This document shows positions 1-11,803 of a stretch of 64,000 nucleotides of DNA, piece by piece. Location: contig CAJQUW010005339.1 in assembly GCA_907163375.1 (NCBI GenBank), positions 124,001 through 188,000 on the forward strand, read 5' to 3'. Every line of letters begins with the position of its first letter. Position 1 is the first letter of the stretch. Under the pieces are notes generated by a model that saw nothing but the letters and a program-made list of their open reading frames with translations, searched no databases and was not told the DNA's origin. Source of the stretch: Prostheceraeus crozeri. Its lineage: Eukaryota; Platyhelminthes; Polycladida; Euryleptidae. The position numbers and the translations under genes are program-made.

Positions 1-1
1 T

Positions 2-115
2 AGTAAATATCAGTGTACGGATTGTTTAAAAGCAAAAGTAATGTGTAGAGGTTGTCAAAAAATTATATTGAAGAAAAAATTTCCGCGACATGTAGCACTT
101 TCTCCTAATCTATAA
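2..115 (+). CDS. Partial zinc-ribbon-like protein, C-terminal end only (E1)
   Basis: An open frame enters from outside the window and stops with TAA at 113-115. The visible 37 residues carry two CxxC pairs (YQCTDC and MCRGC) followed by a lysine-rich tail, as in a small zinc ribbon. The start lies upstream, so length and identity are unknown. It sits head to tail with the next two small + strand ORFs and the polymerase, so it is probably another E1 gene. I do not recognise the family. Confidence 0.4.
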   Translation, partial: SKYQCTDCLKAKVMCRGCQKIILKKKFPRHVALSPNL

Positions 116-123
116 TTTAGCAA

Positions 124-258
124 ATGCAAGTATATGATAAATATTTGAATATATTAATAGATACTGAACGTGAACTATATAATAACTCTCAAGACTTTGA
201 TATTAGAATGTCTATATCTAAAATTAAAACACAAATTTTTTCTTTAAAAAACAAATGA
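124..258 (+). CDS. Small ORF of 44 aa, unknown (E1)
   Basis: ATG at 124 opens a 44-codon frame beginning MQVYDKYLNIL. Its TGA overlaps the ATG of the next ORF (ATGATG at 255-260). The lysine/isoleucine-rich protein has no recognisable domain and looks helical. Support is only the tight overlap with its neighbour and a frame kept open in AT-rich DNA. It may be a real small gene or chance. Confidence 0.3.
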   Translation: MQVYDKYLNILIDTERELYNNSQDFDIRMSISKIKTQIFSLKNK

Positions 259-488
259 TGGAAAATACCAAGTTTTATTGTGTCTTATGTAAAAGACAGT
301 TACAAACAAAAAGAAGTTATCAATCTCATTTAAAAAGTAAAATGCATTTACAAAATGTAGATCGATCTGATGAAGGAAATATATTAAGATTAAATAATTA
401 CAAAAACTATCTAGAAACATTACCTACTGACATAAAAGTTAAAAAAATATTTGATGATTATTCACATTCGGAATATAAAATTTTTTAA
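255..488 (+). CDS. C2H2 zinc-finger protein, 77 aa (E1)
   Basis: The N-terminal third has one C2H2 finger of the U1/matrin style: FYCVLCKRQL, then two histidines five residues apart (HLKSKMH). The rest is charged. The ORF ends just before the region that leads into the polymerase and may be a separate small DNA- or RNA-binding protein, or the N-terminal part of the polymerase gene separated by a frameshift, because the E2 polymerase also begins with C2H2 fingers. I favour a separate gene only weakly. Confidence 0.45.
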   Translation: MMENTKFYCVLCKRQLQTKRSYQSHLKSKMHLQNVDRSDEGNILRLNNYKNYLETLPTDIKVKKIFDDYSHSEYKIF

Positions 489-3400
489 TAGTGAAGATTT
501 TTTTGGGGAAATCGAAGGTTCTAGTACTTCGCCCGAAACAGATAAAAGATATTTATTCAATGAAACCGACGTAACCGACGAAGCTGTAACAGATATAAAA
601 TATTTATTTTATGAGTCTGTTGAACATAATGAAACCGATGAAACTTTTTATGATGTATTAACAAACTTCTATAATATATTTAAGAAATCTTTCAAATGTT
701 TATGAATGTAGAAGTACTTTATACAAAAACTGGATCCGATGGAATGACTGAAGAAATAATACAAGGACATTTTACACAGACACAAGAAATTTACAATGTA
801 AATGATATACAACCCATATTTGAAACAATGATAAATAAATTAAAAGGTGCTATAACTGAAGCTCAGTTGCGTAAATCTGGTTGAAGATTTATTGCAATAC
901 TATCTAAGAAAATAGTAATTGACAAATATAAAAATAATACTGGTGGTAGTTACATACCCCTTCCTTTCAGTTCTCCACAAATAATCAACATACAGAATGA
1001 AGATGAATATTGTTTTCTGTGGAGTGTTATAGCACATTTACATCCTGCAAAATATCACAAAGAAAGACTAAGTCATTATAATAAAGAAGAATATATAAAT
1101 GAACTTGATCTCTCTGATGACTTAGATGAAGGTCCATATGATTATAATAAATTAATGAAGTTTCATAAAAAGAATAAAAATTTAATAGAAGCAAATGTTT
1201 TTGAATTAAATGTGAAGTATGTTTCTATTGGTGATGTTACTCCCTTATATCCCGGAGATATTGAAGTTAATAACATTGTTCATAACAACTTATAAGAATT
1301 TTATTTGAATAACAAAAATTTATGCCAAACAGAAATAGTATACAATGAAAGAGGAAATTACATGCATCATAATATTATTTACAAAGGAAATGTAATATGT
1401 ACTGAAAAATATGAAATTATAAAAACATTATCACCAATAATGATTAATCATAATAATTATAAAGGATGTGGATTTCCCTATGAGTACGAAACCGAGCGTT
1501 CGTCTCTATTGTCAGAATATATACAGAAGTTAGAGATGTTACCGCAACTATATAAAAAACAATATCAACAAGAATATCAACAAGAGTTACAAATGTTACA
1601 TAATCAATATCAACAAGAATGTCAACAAGAAGAAACTATATTATTTCACAAATATATTGAAAAGAATTGAATCTTGAAGATGAAGAATATTTAAAATTAT
1701 CATACATAGTCTACCAACAATGTAATTCTCAATTTAATGAACTAGAATGTCATCCAAAAAATCTACAACAATATAAAGAATATTGTAAACAAAAAAGTCT
1801 ACAAGAATATCATATGGGTACAAATATGCTACGCAAAGAATATCATGAACAATATGAAGAACAATGTCGAAAGCAATATGAAAAACAATTTCAAAAACTA
1901 GAACACTGTCAAGAACAGTTAGAAATATTACAGCAGGAATATCAACAAAAGTTAAAAATGTTAAAGCAGCAGTTAATGCAACCAGCACAAGCGAATATAG
2001 TATATTATCAAGGTCATTACATATTGTGTAAAGATATTTCTATATTTACAAAAACGTCAGATAGTGCTAATTTTCCCTGTCTGCAATGTATGACGAGCTT
2101 TAGAACTAAAGAAGAAATGAATAGACATTTGGAGAATTGTCAACAAAATGAAGCAGTTAATAATACTTTTACTAAAGAAGATTATTTGGTATATAATAAA
2201 TGGTATTACAAAAATAAAGTACCCTTTATTATATATTGTGATTTTGAAGCATATAATGTTAACATGACACAAAGTTCTGGTAAGCATTTGCTTGAACAAA
2301 AACCATTATGTTGGGGAATGTACATTCATTCAAATTATCCTGAATTATTTAAATCAGAATATTATCAATACTATGGTGAAGATAGTTCAGAAATGTTTAC
2401 AAAGAAAATAGAAGAATTACAAAAATTTTTTTCACAGTTGCTTAAAACAAATGAACCAATGCTTCCATTAACGTATGACCAATTAGTACAATTTGATAAT
2501 GAAAAAAATTTTTATTACTGTGGAAAAGAATTTACAACTTATAAAGTAAAAGATCATGATCATCTAAATGGATTATATACAGGTGCAGCACATAATTCTT
2601 GTAATCTTAATGCTAATAAATTTAGATATAACTTTGTACCTTTATATTTCTACAATGGTTCTAAATATGATTTCCATTTAATAATGAAAGATCTATTCTC
2701 ATCTGAAAAATTACAACAACTAAGAACAAACGTACTATGTAAAACAGAAGAAGAATATTTTTCAATGCAATTTGGTTGCATTAAAATATTAGATGCATTT
2801 AGATTTTTTAGTCCTTATTCATTAGAGGTCATGGGAAAACTTTGAAGCCTGGACAATGCAAAATATTAAATAAATATAATTTAAAACCTTTAAAAGGTAT
2901 TTTTCCCTACGAATATTTAACTGGAGATATAGATAGAATAAATGAAATAATGCAAGAACATCAACTTTCTTAACGTGATAAATTTAAATCAACATTAAAA
3001 CAATCACAACTACCTGAAGAAGATTATGCAGAAGCTGAAAAGAATTGGAGAGAGTTAAATTGTAGAACAATGTATGATTATACAATGAAATATCTTCAGA
3101 TAGATGTGTTAATCCTTGCTGATCTTTTTGAAAACTTTCGTGATATGTGTATAGAATATTATGGAATAGATCCATGTTATACATATAGTACACCAGGTTT
3201 AACATGGTTGGCAGGATTGAAACATACAAATGTTAAACTTGAATATTATAAAGAAAGTTCTTATGATAAATTATTATTTTTGGAATCTGGAATTAGAGGT
3301 GGTGTTTCATCTGTTCTAGGTAATAGATATGTTAAATGTTATAATAAGAAAGTAAATCCTGATGATTATGGTTATTTAAAAATTTTAAATCCAGAAGAAA

Positions 3401-4712
3401 AAGATCAATTTATAAAATTGTTTAATCAAAATATAGAAGGACTTATATCAAATGAAGAGAGTCAAGCAGCAGTTGATGAATTCATGTGAGAAAACTATTT
3501 GTTATATTATGATTTTAATAGCTTATATTCTTCTTGCATGATACAAGAATTACCAACAGGTGAAATGGAATGGAGCACCATTCTTGAATACGAACCTCCA
3601 TTAGATGGTGAAAATAATTATGGTTATATATATGAAATGGATTTAGCATACCCTGATTATATAAAAGGCGCAACAAAATATTATCCTTTCTGTCCCGAAA
3701 ACAAAATTCCCAATATAGAAGATTTTTCAGATTATCAAAAATCTTTAATTCCTAAGAAATACAGGCCAACAAAAAACTTATGTTAACACAAAGTAATAAA
3801 GGAAAGTATGTTGTTGAAGGAAGAATGCTAGATTGGTATTTAGATCATGGAATGATTCTTTTTAAAATTCACCGGAAACTGGTGTATAGAAAATCTAGTT
3901 GGTTAAAAGATTATATAGAGTTCAATATTGAAAAACGTAAAATAGATAAAAGAAATAAAGATGATTTTGGAAACGTGTTCTTTAAATTAATGAATAATGC
4001 ATTTTATGGTAAGACTTTAGAAAATGTGCGTAATAGACAAAATATTGAAATAGTTTATGATAGAGATAGGTTTCAAAATCTAACAAGGAAACCTACATAC
4101 AAAAGAACTACTAGATTTAGTGATGAACTATGTGCAGTGCATCTAAGACGAAACATTATAAAACATGATAAGTTTAATTTTATAGGATTCACTATATTCG
4201 AATTAGCTAAACTATTTATGTATAGATTTATATATGATTATTTAGCACCTGTTTATGGTGAAAACTATAAATTACACTTTACAGATACGGATTCCGTTTT
4301 CTTAGAATTAACAATACCGTATAATTCTTCACTTGATGAAGAAATTAATAAAGTAAAAGATATCATTCATCCTTCTGATTTATGCAAAGTAAAAGATGAA
4401 CTAGAAGGAAATGAAGAGTACATAACAGAAGCTGTATTTTTAAAATCTAAATGTTATTGCTATAACACAAATTCTAACACAAATTCAAAGACATCTAAAA
4501 CATTAAAAGGAATTTCAAAGGCATCAGTGGCTAACCAAATAACATTTCAAGATTATAAGAATGCATTATTTAATAATGAAATAAAAACAGCATGTAATTA
4601 TAGACTTAATTCAAAGAAAGATAAAATGTATTTAAAAGAGGAACATAAATTAGCATTAGATCCATTTGATGATAAAAAATTTTTTGAAGAAAAATTTTAC
4701 CTGATGGAATAA
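451..4712 (+). pseudogene. Protein-primed family B DNA polymerase of Polinton E1, broken
   Basis: All hallmark parts are visible in order but in different frames. These are the Polinton N-terminal block (CFLWSVIAHLHP, near 1010), a Gln/Glu-rich insertion (1540-1980), a C2H2 finger (FPCLQC, near 2072), exonuclease motif I (YCDFEAYN, near 2237), an HNH/endonuclease VII-like block (KVKDHDHLNG, near 2550), Exo II (near 2655), Exo III (YLQIDVLILAD), motif A (YYDFNSLYSS, near 3504), motif B (NNAFYGKTLENV) and motif C (FTDTDSVFLE, near 4280). Lesions: stops at 882-884, 2971-2973 and 3487-3489, and frameshifts near 1295, 1665, 2840 and 3770. The in-frame stops mean this copy is dead even if some A/T-run indels are assembly errors. 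The role in an intact element would be DNA replication primed by a terminal protein. The start at 451 is uncertain. Confidence 0.9.
1540..1980 (+). repeat. Gln/Glu/Tyr-rich low-complexity insertion within the E1 polymerase region
   Basis: Repeated words such as QYQQEYQQE and EQYEEQCRKQY are encoded by tandem CAA/GAA/TAT-rich units (for example caacaagaatat). The stretch separates the Polinton N-terminal block from the zinc finger and exonuclease domain. It would form a long coiled coil or flexible linker. The E2 polymerase has nothing like it at the matching place. Confidence 0.7.
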
Positions 4713-4824
4713 CTACTTTACCTTTTAAATTTTCTAATTTTTAAATTTCTAGAGATTAAGAAAAAAATAAGTTATTCGATCACTCCGCGAAAAATTTTCT
4801 ATCGACTTTCAGTCGGGGCGAAGC
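4713..4824. other. Convergent intergenic gap with a GC-rich hairpin (E1)
   Basis: This short AT-rich gap lies between the polymerase and the ATPase, which point at each other. It contains a GC-rich island (gactttcagtcggggcgaagc) that stands out from its surroundings and resembles the GC hairpins scattered in E3. It may serve as a bidirectional 3' end. Confidence 0.35.
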
Positions 4825-5588
4825 TTAGTCAGAGAACAATTGTTCGATGACTCTATCATGTATTTTTTTATCAATATTAATTGTAATGAAGCCATAATCT
4901 TTTGACCAAGCATTATTACACGAATGTTTAAATTCATCTTTATCTCTTATACATAAATCCCTTAACAAATCACATAAATTTCTTGCATTTATTTCAAATA
5001 GTATAAATATATTTGCATTCTTTCTAATAACACTTCCATCTAATGAATACATACTTTGTGTTAAATAAAAAACACTACAGTTGTTATGTCTTCCTCTTGT
5101 GAAATAATTTCTCTGAACTGACTGATTTCTATCATTAACACAATCATCAAAAATTACACAATGTTTCATTCTTTTATCTAATTTACAAGGATCTTGCATA
5201 TTACCACTATCATCTATTAATTGTATCTTTATGTGCTTATTTTTATTGGATTCTACTAATTGATTATTTTTCGCTGCTTCTTCACACCACGAAGTTATTT
5301 CCTCTTCATATTCAGATTTTTCATATTCTTCAAATAAGGAAGCAATTGCTGTTTTTTAAGATTATTTTCAAATCCATATTTTAAAAATTGATAAACAGGG
5401 TGTTCTGCTGTTGTTGTATAAACTATAAGATTTTCATCATCTAAAAAGTTTGGAGTAGTTAGAATTTTAAATAATAGATATGTTTTACCACATCCTGATC
5501 TTTCGCAAATAACTGATAAAACTTTATTAGATAGATTACGGTGATGATTGAATTTAAGTTTTTTATTTAGTGGGGGCACTTCACTCAT
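4825..5588 (-). pseudogene. FtsK/HerA-type DNA packaging ATPase (A32-like), one frameshift (E1)
   Basis: The N-terminal half carries a Walker A loop (RSGCGKTYLLF) and the C-terminal half a Walker B (CVIFDDCV), followed by FTRGRHNNCSVFYLTQS, the signature of Polinton packaging ATPases that pump DNA into the capsid. The two halves are in different frames. The switch lies in a six-A run near 5355, where losing or gaining one A rejoins them without internal stops. It is head to tail with the other - strand structural genes. Total length of about 254 codons fits the family. Confidence 0.85.
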
Positions 5589-5630
5589 TTTTAATAAAAT
5601 AATTTCTATTTTTTAAGAAGAAGAAGGAAA

Positions 5631-6418
5631 TCAAACTTCTCTAACCAAAAGATCTATCATAATCTCTTCACCTCCAAAATTTATTTCTTGTCCTTTCTCA
5701 TCTGTTATTCTAATGGTAATTGAATTAATTGTTTTTCTTGTAATAGGGAAATATATTAATGTTTGTCGAAATACATTTAATCTATAACCAATAGGTACAG
5801 TAAAAGCTGGAAAACTGAATATTAAATTGACAGTTTACCATTTATATATCCTCCTTCAATAATGTCACAATGTACAACAATTGAATTTATTTCAGTTATT
5901 TTAGGAATCTTCTCACCTAAATGATAACCTTGACTATAGGTTTGTTTATTAAATCCCAATAGTTTTGATAATGATCTATCATGATTAAAATCAACTTGAT
6001 GATTTTCGTCTAAAGTAAGAGAAAATTTATTAACTGCTGGTTCAACTGCGAAATGTAATTGTTTCTTATCTTTAAATGGTATACCTAAATGTCTCTTAAT
6101 TTCATTTGATATTGATTCAACTTCGTAGGAACCAGGAAGAAAAGTTAGTACTTTCCACGTTTTGCCTTTATCAGTAGAATATCTAAATTGATCATTCACA
6201 TCTTTGATAACGTTTTGAATAGTGTTAAATGTAGAGAAACTAGTTAATGCAATTTGATAATTTTTATTTTGTTCTAAATGTAGAATGGGTTCTAAATTAC
6301 AAGTGTGTGATGAAGTAGTTGTTATAATTTTTAACCTCGTACTAAATTTTGATGAACCCAAAATCTCTGTTAAATTTTCTAAATGATTATTAATTTTTTC
6401 TAAATCTGCTGAACACAA
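5631..6418 (-). pseudogene. Minor-capsid/penton-like Polinton protein, frameshifted (E1)
   Basis: The 198-residue ORF shows the pattern I associate with a conserved Polinton protein tentatively linked to the penton: a short N-terminal helix, then beta-rich segments (YQIALTSFSTFNTIQNV, FLPGSYEVESI, SLSKLLGFN, VHCDIIEGGYING). Its C-terminal beta region (VPIGYRL to near DEKGQEINFGG) continues in another frame down to a stop at 5631-5633, so a single indel near 5825 truncates it. The link to the penton is from family memory and is moderate. Confidence 0.55.
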
Positions 6419-6512
6419 TTTTTAAATAAAAATTTTAAATAAGTATTTTGTATTAGATATTTTTTTATAAAAATTAAAACAGCATATTTCAGCTATACTT
6501 TTATAATCCTCT

Positions 6513-7285
6513 TCATTTATAATCTTCTTTTCTAATTTTTTTTAATATAGCATGAATTTCATTGAAACTAGAATTATGTCCTTCTTTTATTGCAGATATT
6601 AAAATATTTAATCTATTTAATAATTCTTGTGGATCATCTGGTAAAAATATAGTTGTTTCTGTTTTAAAACCTTTTCCTACCTTAACTCCCGTTGATAATA
6701 AATTTTCTAATTGTTTATAACGTCTAAGAGATTTTACTGCACCAACGCTACCAAAGATAGCTTTATATTTTATAAGATCTTCTACAGCATAATTTTTTAA
6801 ATCTGCTCCTCTTAAAAGATCAACAAAATTTCTATCTAAACTAATAGGTGATTTATCTGGTGAAAAAATTGAACCCCGTAAAGGTTGTGGAAATATTTCT
6901 TTTCCGCCAAGATAAAATCTTGCAAATAATTTTTTATCTAAAAAGAAAGTAGAATGTTCAGATAACATATATTTTGGTAATTTTTTTTCTGTATTTGCTT
7001 TTAACAATCCATAATATCTAATAATGTTTTAAGTACTGGATCTGTTATATTTACTCGATTATCCTTATTTGTAAGTTCTTTTTCAAGAGTTTTAAATGGT
7101 TCAATAGTTTTTTCAAAATCAGTTTTTACTTGTTCGGTTTGCTGCACTTTTTCAAACATATCAGATTGAATACCAGCTTTTGTCATTCTATGCTGAGTAT
7201 GATTTTCTTTCATAATATTTTTTTGTCTTATTAACTCATCTAATTGTTGAATTCTTTTTTGATTATCAGCTTTAATTTTATCCAT
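6513..7285 (-). pseudogene. Conserved Polinton protein, coiled coil plus conserved C-terminus, frameshifted (E1)
   Basis: Two ORFs (7001-7285 and 6513-7007) overlap by a few bases in different frames and look like one gene split near 7010. The first is a basic coiled coil. The second carries the block DLLRGADLKNYAVEDLIKYK and a C-terminal part around PDDPQELLNRLNIL that I associate with a widespread Polinton protein of unknown function. Its position between the penton-like and membrane-protein genes suggests a structural or assembly role. Confidence 0.6.
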
Positions 7286-7353
7286 TTTTTAAAATATAAT
7301 ATTTGAATTTTGTGGTAACATTGGAATACAACAAAAACATTTTACTGAACAAA

Positions 7354-8060
7354 TTATTTTTTTATTGCTTTGTCGTCTGACATCTTTTCGTCTAAAGTTT
7401 TGTTTAATAAAGTTTTTAGTTCTTCTAAAAAATTTTATCATTTTCTTCATTAGAAATTTTACTATCACTAGAAATTTTACCAGCCTGTTTATTCTTGTCA
7501 TTAACTTGTGTCTGTAATTGAATTGATATTTTATTAGCTTCATTAGCTATTTGATCAAATTTTTCAATCTCATCTAACGTAATAACATTATCATCACATA
7601 CTCTTCGAAAGTGGTGATGTAATTTGTCATAAACTTCTTTAACGTGAGAATGTTTATTTTTTAATGATTTTCGTTTCTTAGTAATTAAAGATTTATCTAA
7701 CATTGTAACAAGTGAAGTTGTAAAAACACCCGTACCTGTTAAAGCAGTAGCAACTACTGGAATTACTAAAACACCTGAAGATATAACAATTGTTAAAGCA
7801 CCTAAACTTACTGTTATAAAGATTCCAATTCCTTGTGTTACATTCTTAACTTTAGACCATCTCTTTCTTAATTTATCATAATGCTCTAATCTTAATAATA
7901 ATTGAGATTGCTTATCTTTCATATAATGTACTCTATCTTTGTGTTTTTCTTTATCCATTTCACTTGTTTTTAATTGTGATAACGAAGGATATATTCTCGT
8001 CGTCGTCCCCGTCGAAGTTTCTTCCATTTTCCTCGTTTCTTCCATTTTTGAGGTTTCCAT
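7354..8060 (-). pseudogene. Membrane protein with coiled-coil flanks, conserved in Polintons, frameshifted at its end (E1)
   Basis: Start ATG at 8060. The N-terminus is charged and followed by a helical segment. A long hydrophobic block comes next (GIFITVSLGALTIVISSG plus a second half ending near TTSLVTML), long enough for one or two membrane passes, and then a second charged helical domain. The frame stops at 7425 in a T-run, but another frame continues with a matching acidic/basic helix to TAA at 7354-7356, so a one-base indel is likely. Function unknown; it could be a virion membrane or entry-related component. Confidence 0.55.
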
Positions 8061-8089
8061 TTTTTAATAAATATTTTGATATTTTTTGG

Positions 8090-8565
8090 TCTATGTGAAA
8101 AGACTACGTAAATTTTTGGACTACGTGAAATTTTGAGACAACTTCAATTTTCGACCACGTGATATTTTTCGACTGCCTAAATTTTCGACTACGTGAAATT
8201 TTTGAAACCTCTTTTCAGTATATGAAAAAATCCCAACGAGCTTAAAACTGTTTTTTTTGATTTTATCCTTTAAATTATTTTTATTTATAAAACTCTTTTT
8301 CAGTGCATGAAATATTTCCTATACTCATTTTGGAGGTATCTTATTTTTTTTAGTTGTCCTGAATCGGTCATATATTCATTTTTTGGCATTTTTGGGGTAC
8401 CTTTTTTTTATTTTTTTGGTTGTCCTGGAACGATCATATATACATTTTTTTCTCGTTAGTTGTCCTGAATCGGTCATATATTCATTTTTTTGCATTTTTG
8501 GGGTTGCCTTATTCTTTTTATTTTTTGCTTGTCCTAGAACGGTCATATATACATTACTAATCATT
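8090..8565. repeat. Terminal repeat region of E1
   Basis: Two kinds of short repeat follow the last E1 gene. At 8100-8215 a unit like gactacgtgaaattt recurs about four times with changes. At 8350-8560 a unit of about 105 bp (gttgtcctgaatcggtcatatattcat and a paired gtcctagaacggtcatatatac half) occurs twice in tandem. This is what the inside of a Polinton terminal inverted repeat can look like. The opposite end lies outside the window, so the TIR itself cannot be proven. Confidence 0.45.
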
Positions 8566-9209
8566 TATACAAAAGTAAATTCACAACAATAAGTATAATG
8601 AAATAGAAAAACCGTTTGTTGAAGCAAAAATCTCAGAAAAAATAGAGGAAAAACACTATTTACAAGCTTGTTTCACTGTTCGCCAGCATGCATGACCATA
8701 TGAAGAAAGAGTTTTGTCGGCGTGATGTCAAACACGTTGGTTACTACGTTTTGCGTCTGCTCAATGTATGTATATATTTGTTTCTAATGTGCACTTTATT
8801 AAATTCTCGTTCCGGACCTCGTTTATAATTAGGATGAAGCATTAAGGCGTGAAGCATGTTTTGGGATGCCATTGATAAATTTTTGATGCTAGGCCAATTA
8901 CATTAATAAACATTCAAGATCTTCAATTGCGTTTATACAATTTCTGACTTGTGCTTTGATTGAATTCATGCAAATACCACTTCATATTGAAATTCAAATG
9001 TCCTCTCCTTCCAGTGCCTCAATTTTTATTTCTTTACATTTCATACATTTTTTCTTTCATCTCACGTGTATACATTTCATCGCTTTATGTAAATGTAGAA
9101 TATCATCTTTACCATCATTTAGCATTTGTAAAAGTCATGTATCATCTCATGCTCGTGTTCTCTCTTCTGAGAAATAAACGATTTGATATTTTGTTATTTT
9201 GATTCTATT
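8566..9209. other. Non-coding DNA, no supported gene
   Basis: AT-rich sequence without a recognisable gene. Short open frames near 8956-9202 are overlapping, hydrophobic and lack any family signature. Confidence 0.4.
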
Positions 9210-9425
9210 GCAGCTTCGGAACGATTGGAAACCTTGTTCGTAAGTGCCTTTAATCAATTCGCATTGGCAGGTTTACGTTTAGCGGCATCATCGAATTCTG
9301 GCGTTTGGCTATCTGCACTGCCAATTTCCCATTTAGGTACAGGATTGGACAGTGAGACATTCAGAATTGGCAACTGTTTGAGAAATGGTGCCTCCCTAAT
9401 GCGACCTTGTAAGTGCAAGTATAGT
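9210..9425 (+). pseudogene. C-terminal scrap of a retroelement polyprotein
   Basis: After a possible splice acceptor (ttgcag at about 9207-9212) the frame reads FALAGLRLAASSNSGVW, then LSALPISHLGTGLDSETFRI and a short Cys-containing end (PCKCKY). I associate the pattern 'R-AS----WL-ALP----G--L----FRI---LRLGA--' followed by Cys-x-Cys with the region downstream of reverse transcriptase in marine-invertebrate retroelements. No reverse transcriptase motif is visible nearby, so this is a fragment at best. Confidence 0.4.
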
Positions 9426-9500
9426 ACAATTGCGACGACAATGGCTATCTCTCTCTCTGTCCTGCAGACTCACTTCTGGAAGGATTACACGTCACAATGA

Positions 9501-10473
9501 AGTGAGCCAATATCATGAAAAGAGTTGTAATAAAACTTTTGCAGGGTATCCTGCCCTTTTAGAGATGGGCAGTGTGATTTGAAGGGATAGAATCAATCAG
9601 AGGAGTTGCTGCGTGGATAAATATGTTGGTGATATAATATATTGATGCAACTTGCATGTACATCTGAATGACAATTTGATACCTCAGTACAAAAGGATTA
9701 GTGAAATATGAGAACTGTGTGTGTACATCATGGTTTCACCTCAAGCTAACTTACAAATATGTAGTTAATATTTTCTTCAAATGGAAGGCGATTTGCCGGT
9801 ACATTGATGTCGGTGACGGGATATAAATATAAATATCCAATATAATGCATGCTATTGTGTAGCTTTTATGTCTACAGGTTAATAATTCCAGGGATGTCTA
9901 TGAATAATATGACATAGAACTCGGGATACACAACTCCCAAAGAGTGGAGAATTGACTGTGGGCTCACATATTTCTATGACAGTGGAACTTTCTATGTTTG
10001 ATTTGAAATTATATGCATTGCTGCAATGTTATTTTAGTCTGATCTTATAAATGCCTCCCAAATGTAAAGTGTTGTCAACCGTTGAGAAAATATGGATTAT
10101 CTGTGTAGAATATTAGAAAGTGGCTTGTATTGTTGCCAAACTTTGTCGTTCGAAAATTTTGCTACTCAAGTCTGGGATCTTTTCCACTCATTTCAATAAG
10201 TTGGCGTAAGTTTTGCGACAAACATGTATCTTCTGAAACATGGTTTAATCATGGTTACAGAATAAACATAGAGTTTCTGGACCTTCGATAAGACGTCGAC
10301 AAGTTGAATTGACTGGTTTAATGACTGAAAATTCATTTCATTTTCTTAACGAGGAACTTGAGTGCAAAGTTCGTCAATATTCTTGTCGATTAACTCAACG
10401 AAGCTGTCAGTTAATTAAAAACATTTCTTTGATTTTCACGGAACATTTCAATGCTAGCCAGTCATATACATTT
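9501..10473. other. Non-coding DNA, nothing recognised
   Basis: No coding or structural signal that I can support; ordinary intergenic-looking sequence. Confidence 0.4.
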
Positions 10474-10640
10474 ATGCAGAGTTGGAAGTGGGTCAACGAA
10501 ACTTGACCCATGACCCACTTGACCCACCGACTTTTCACGAAAACATGACTCACGACCCACCTGACCCACAGGGTACCCTGACCCAGGACCCACCAGATCT
10601 TTGGCCCACTTTACCCACCTGACCCACATGCTGGAAGGGT
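10474..10640. repeat. GACCCA-rich short repeat, left copy
   Basis: The phrase gttggaagtgggtcaa is followed by many copies of (t)gaccca(c/t) in both orientations. A related segment in inverted order lies at 14,955-15,033, ending accaacttccaactctgcat. The two flank the mariner insertions. They may be remnants of one dispersed repeat family. No coding potential is credible here. Confidence 0.55.
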
Positions 10641-11803
10641 GAATGATGCGAGTGCAATTTACTTTTCTGGTATCATCTTTAGTCTCATTTTCATTTAAGA
10701 TTCTAGGTCTATCTAGGTAGAGGCCTCTCAAAATTGTTGTTAAGATTAGTTATGAAGAGGCAAGTGTATCACGTCACTTGTCACATGATAAATAGATATG
10801 TAACCTCATCAAAATTATCTTACAATCAAAGTTCATGCACCACAAATGCCGAAGGTTCTAAAAAAATTTAAGCGATTCTGTTTCTTGTTTTAATTCTTGA
10901 CTATCCTTTTTAGTGCTACCTATTTAACTTGTAGAGAGATGATTATTTAAGTTGAGGGCCCTACAGACTAAATTTCAAATTTTACATTTCTTAATCAAAT
11001 GAAGTCAAAAAATACGATTGCAGTAGGCCTAAATCATCTATTCATGCATTTGTTATGTGAGATACTACATGTGTGAAAACTATCCCAGAAAAATTGTCAA
11101 ACTAATATTTTGTTGCTTCTGATGGCAATCGATTCAAATTTCATTAACTTCCGCTAATGTCAGATTTAAGTAGAAAGTTGTATATTTGATGTAAAAGTGA
11201 CATTTATTGAAAAGTAAATGGAGTAATTATGCATAACGCGTGAATAGAAAATTGCACGAGGACAAGATTATAATTCATGAATTAGCTTACCAAGTACATA
11301 CAGATGAACTGATTTATTTGAGTGGCGCTACATGTACGAGTGCGTTGTGAAACAATCATTGACATCGTGTGAATATTCCTATTTTTATTGATAACAAATC
11401 AAATATCAAAGGGAAATTATTATTGATACGAAGTGTCAAAAAATATCTCCTCACAGAGCTCTGCCGCAATAAGCTTGTGTGAAAGGGATAAGTCTATATC
11501 AACGACCGTCGCATGCATTATCGTATTTCAGATTATCATGTATCGAATGAGCAATGAGATGCATGGAGCATGTATGATGCGAAAGTGGATTGAACGGTTA
11601 AATATTTTGGATATGAAGCATGTAGTGCCCATATGTAACTTTACACTTAATATCGCCAAAGTGCAAAATTGATAACTTACATTCAATTGTTGCGATTACG
11701 TCGATAATTGCATTGTATATAATTCCAGCATAATACAGAACTTTGTTCACTCGGTTCGCTATCCACATGCGAACTTGACTGTGCATCATTTAATCTCAGT
11801 TGA
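10641..11803. other. Non-coding DNA, nothing recognised
   Basis: No gene or repeat that I can support, apart from scattered short open frames. Confidence 0.4.

Noticed and set aside
7289-7543. 84-aa basic frame at the end of the E1 membrane-protein gene
   Set aside because: Another frame gives a better continuation of the same helix to a stop at 7,354, so this frame is a shadow.
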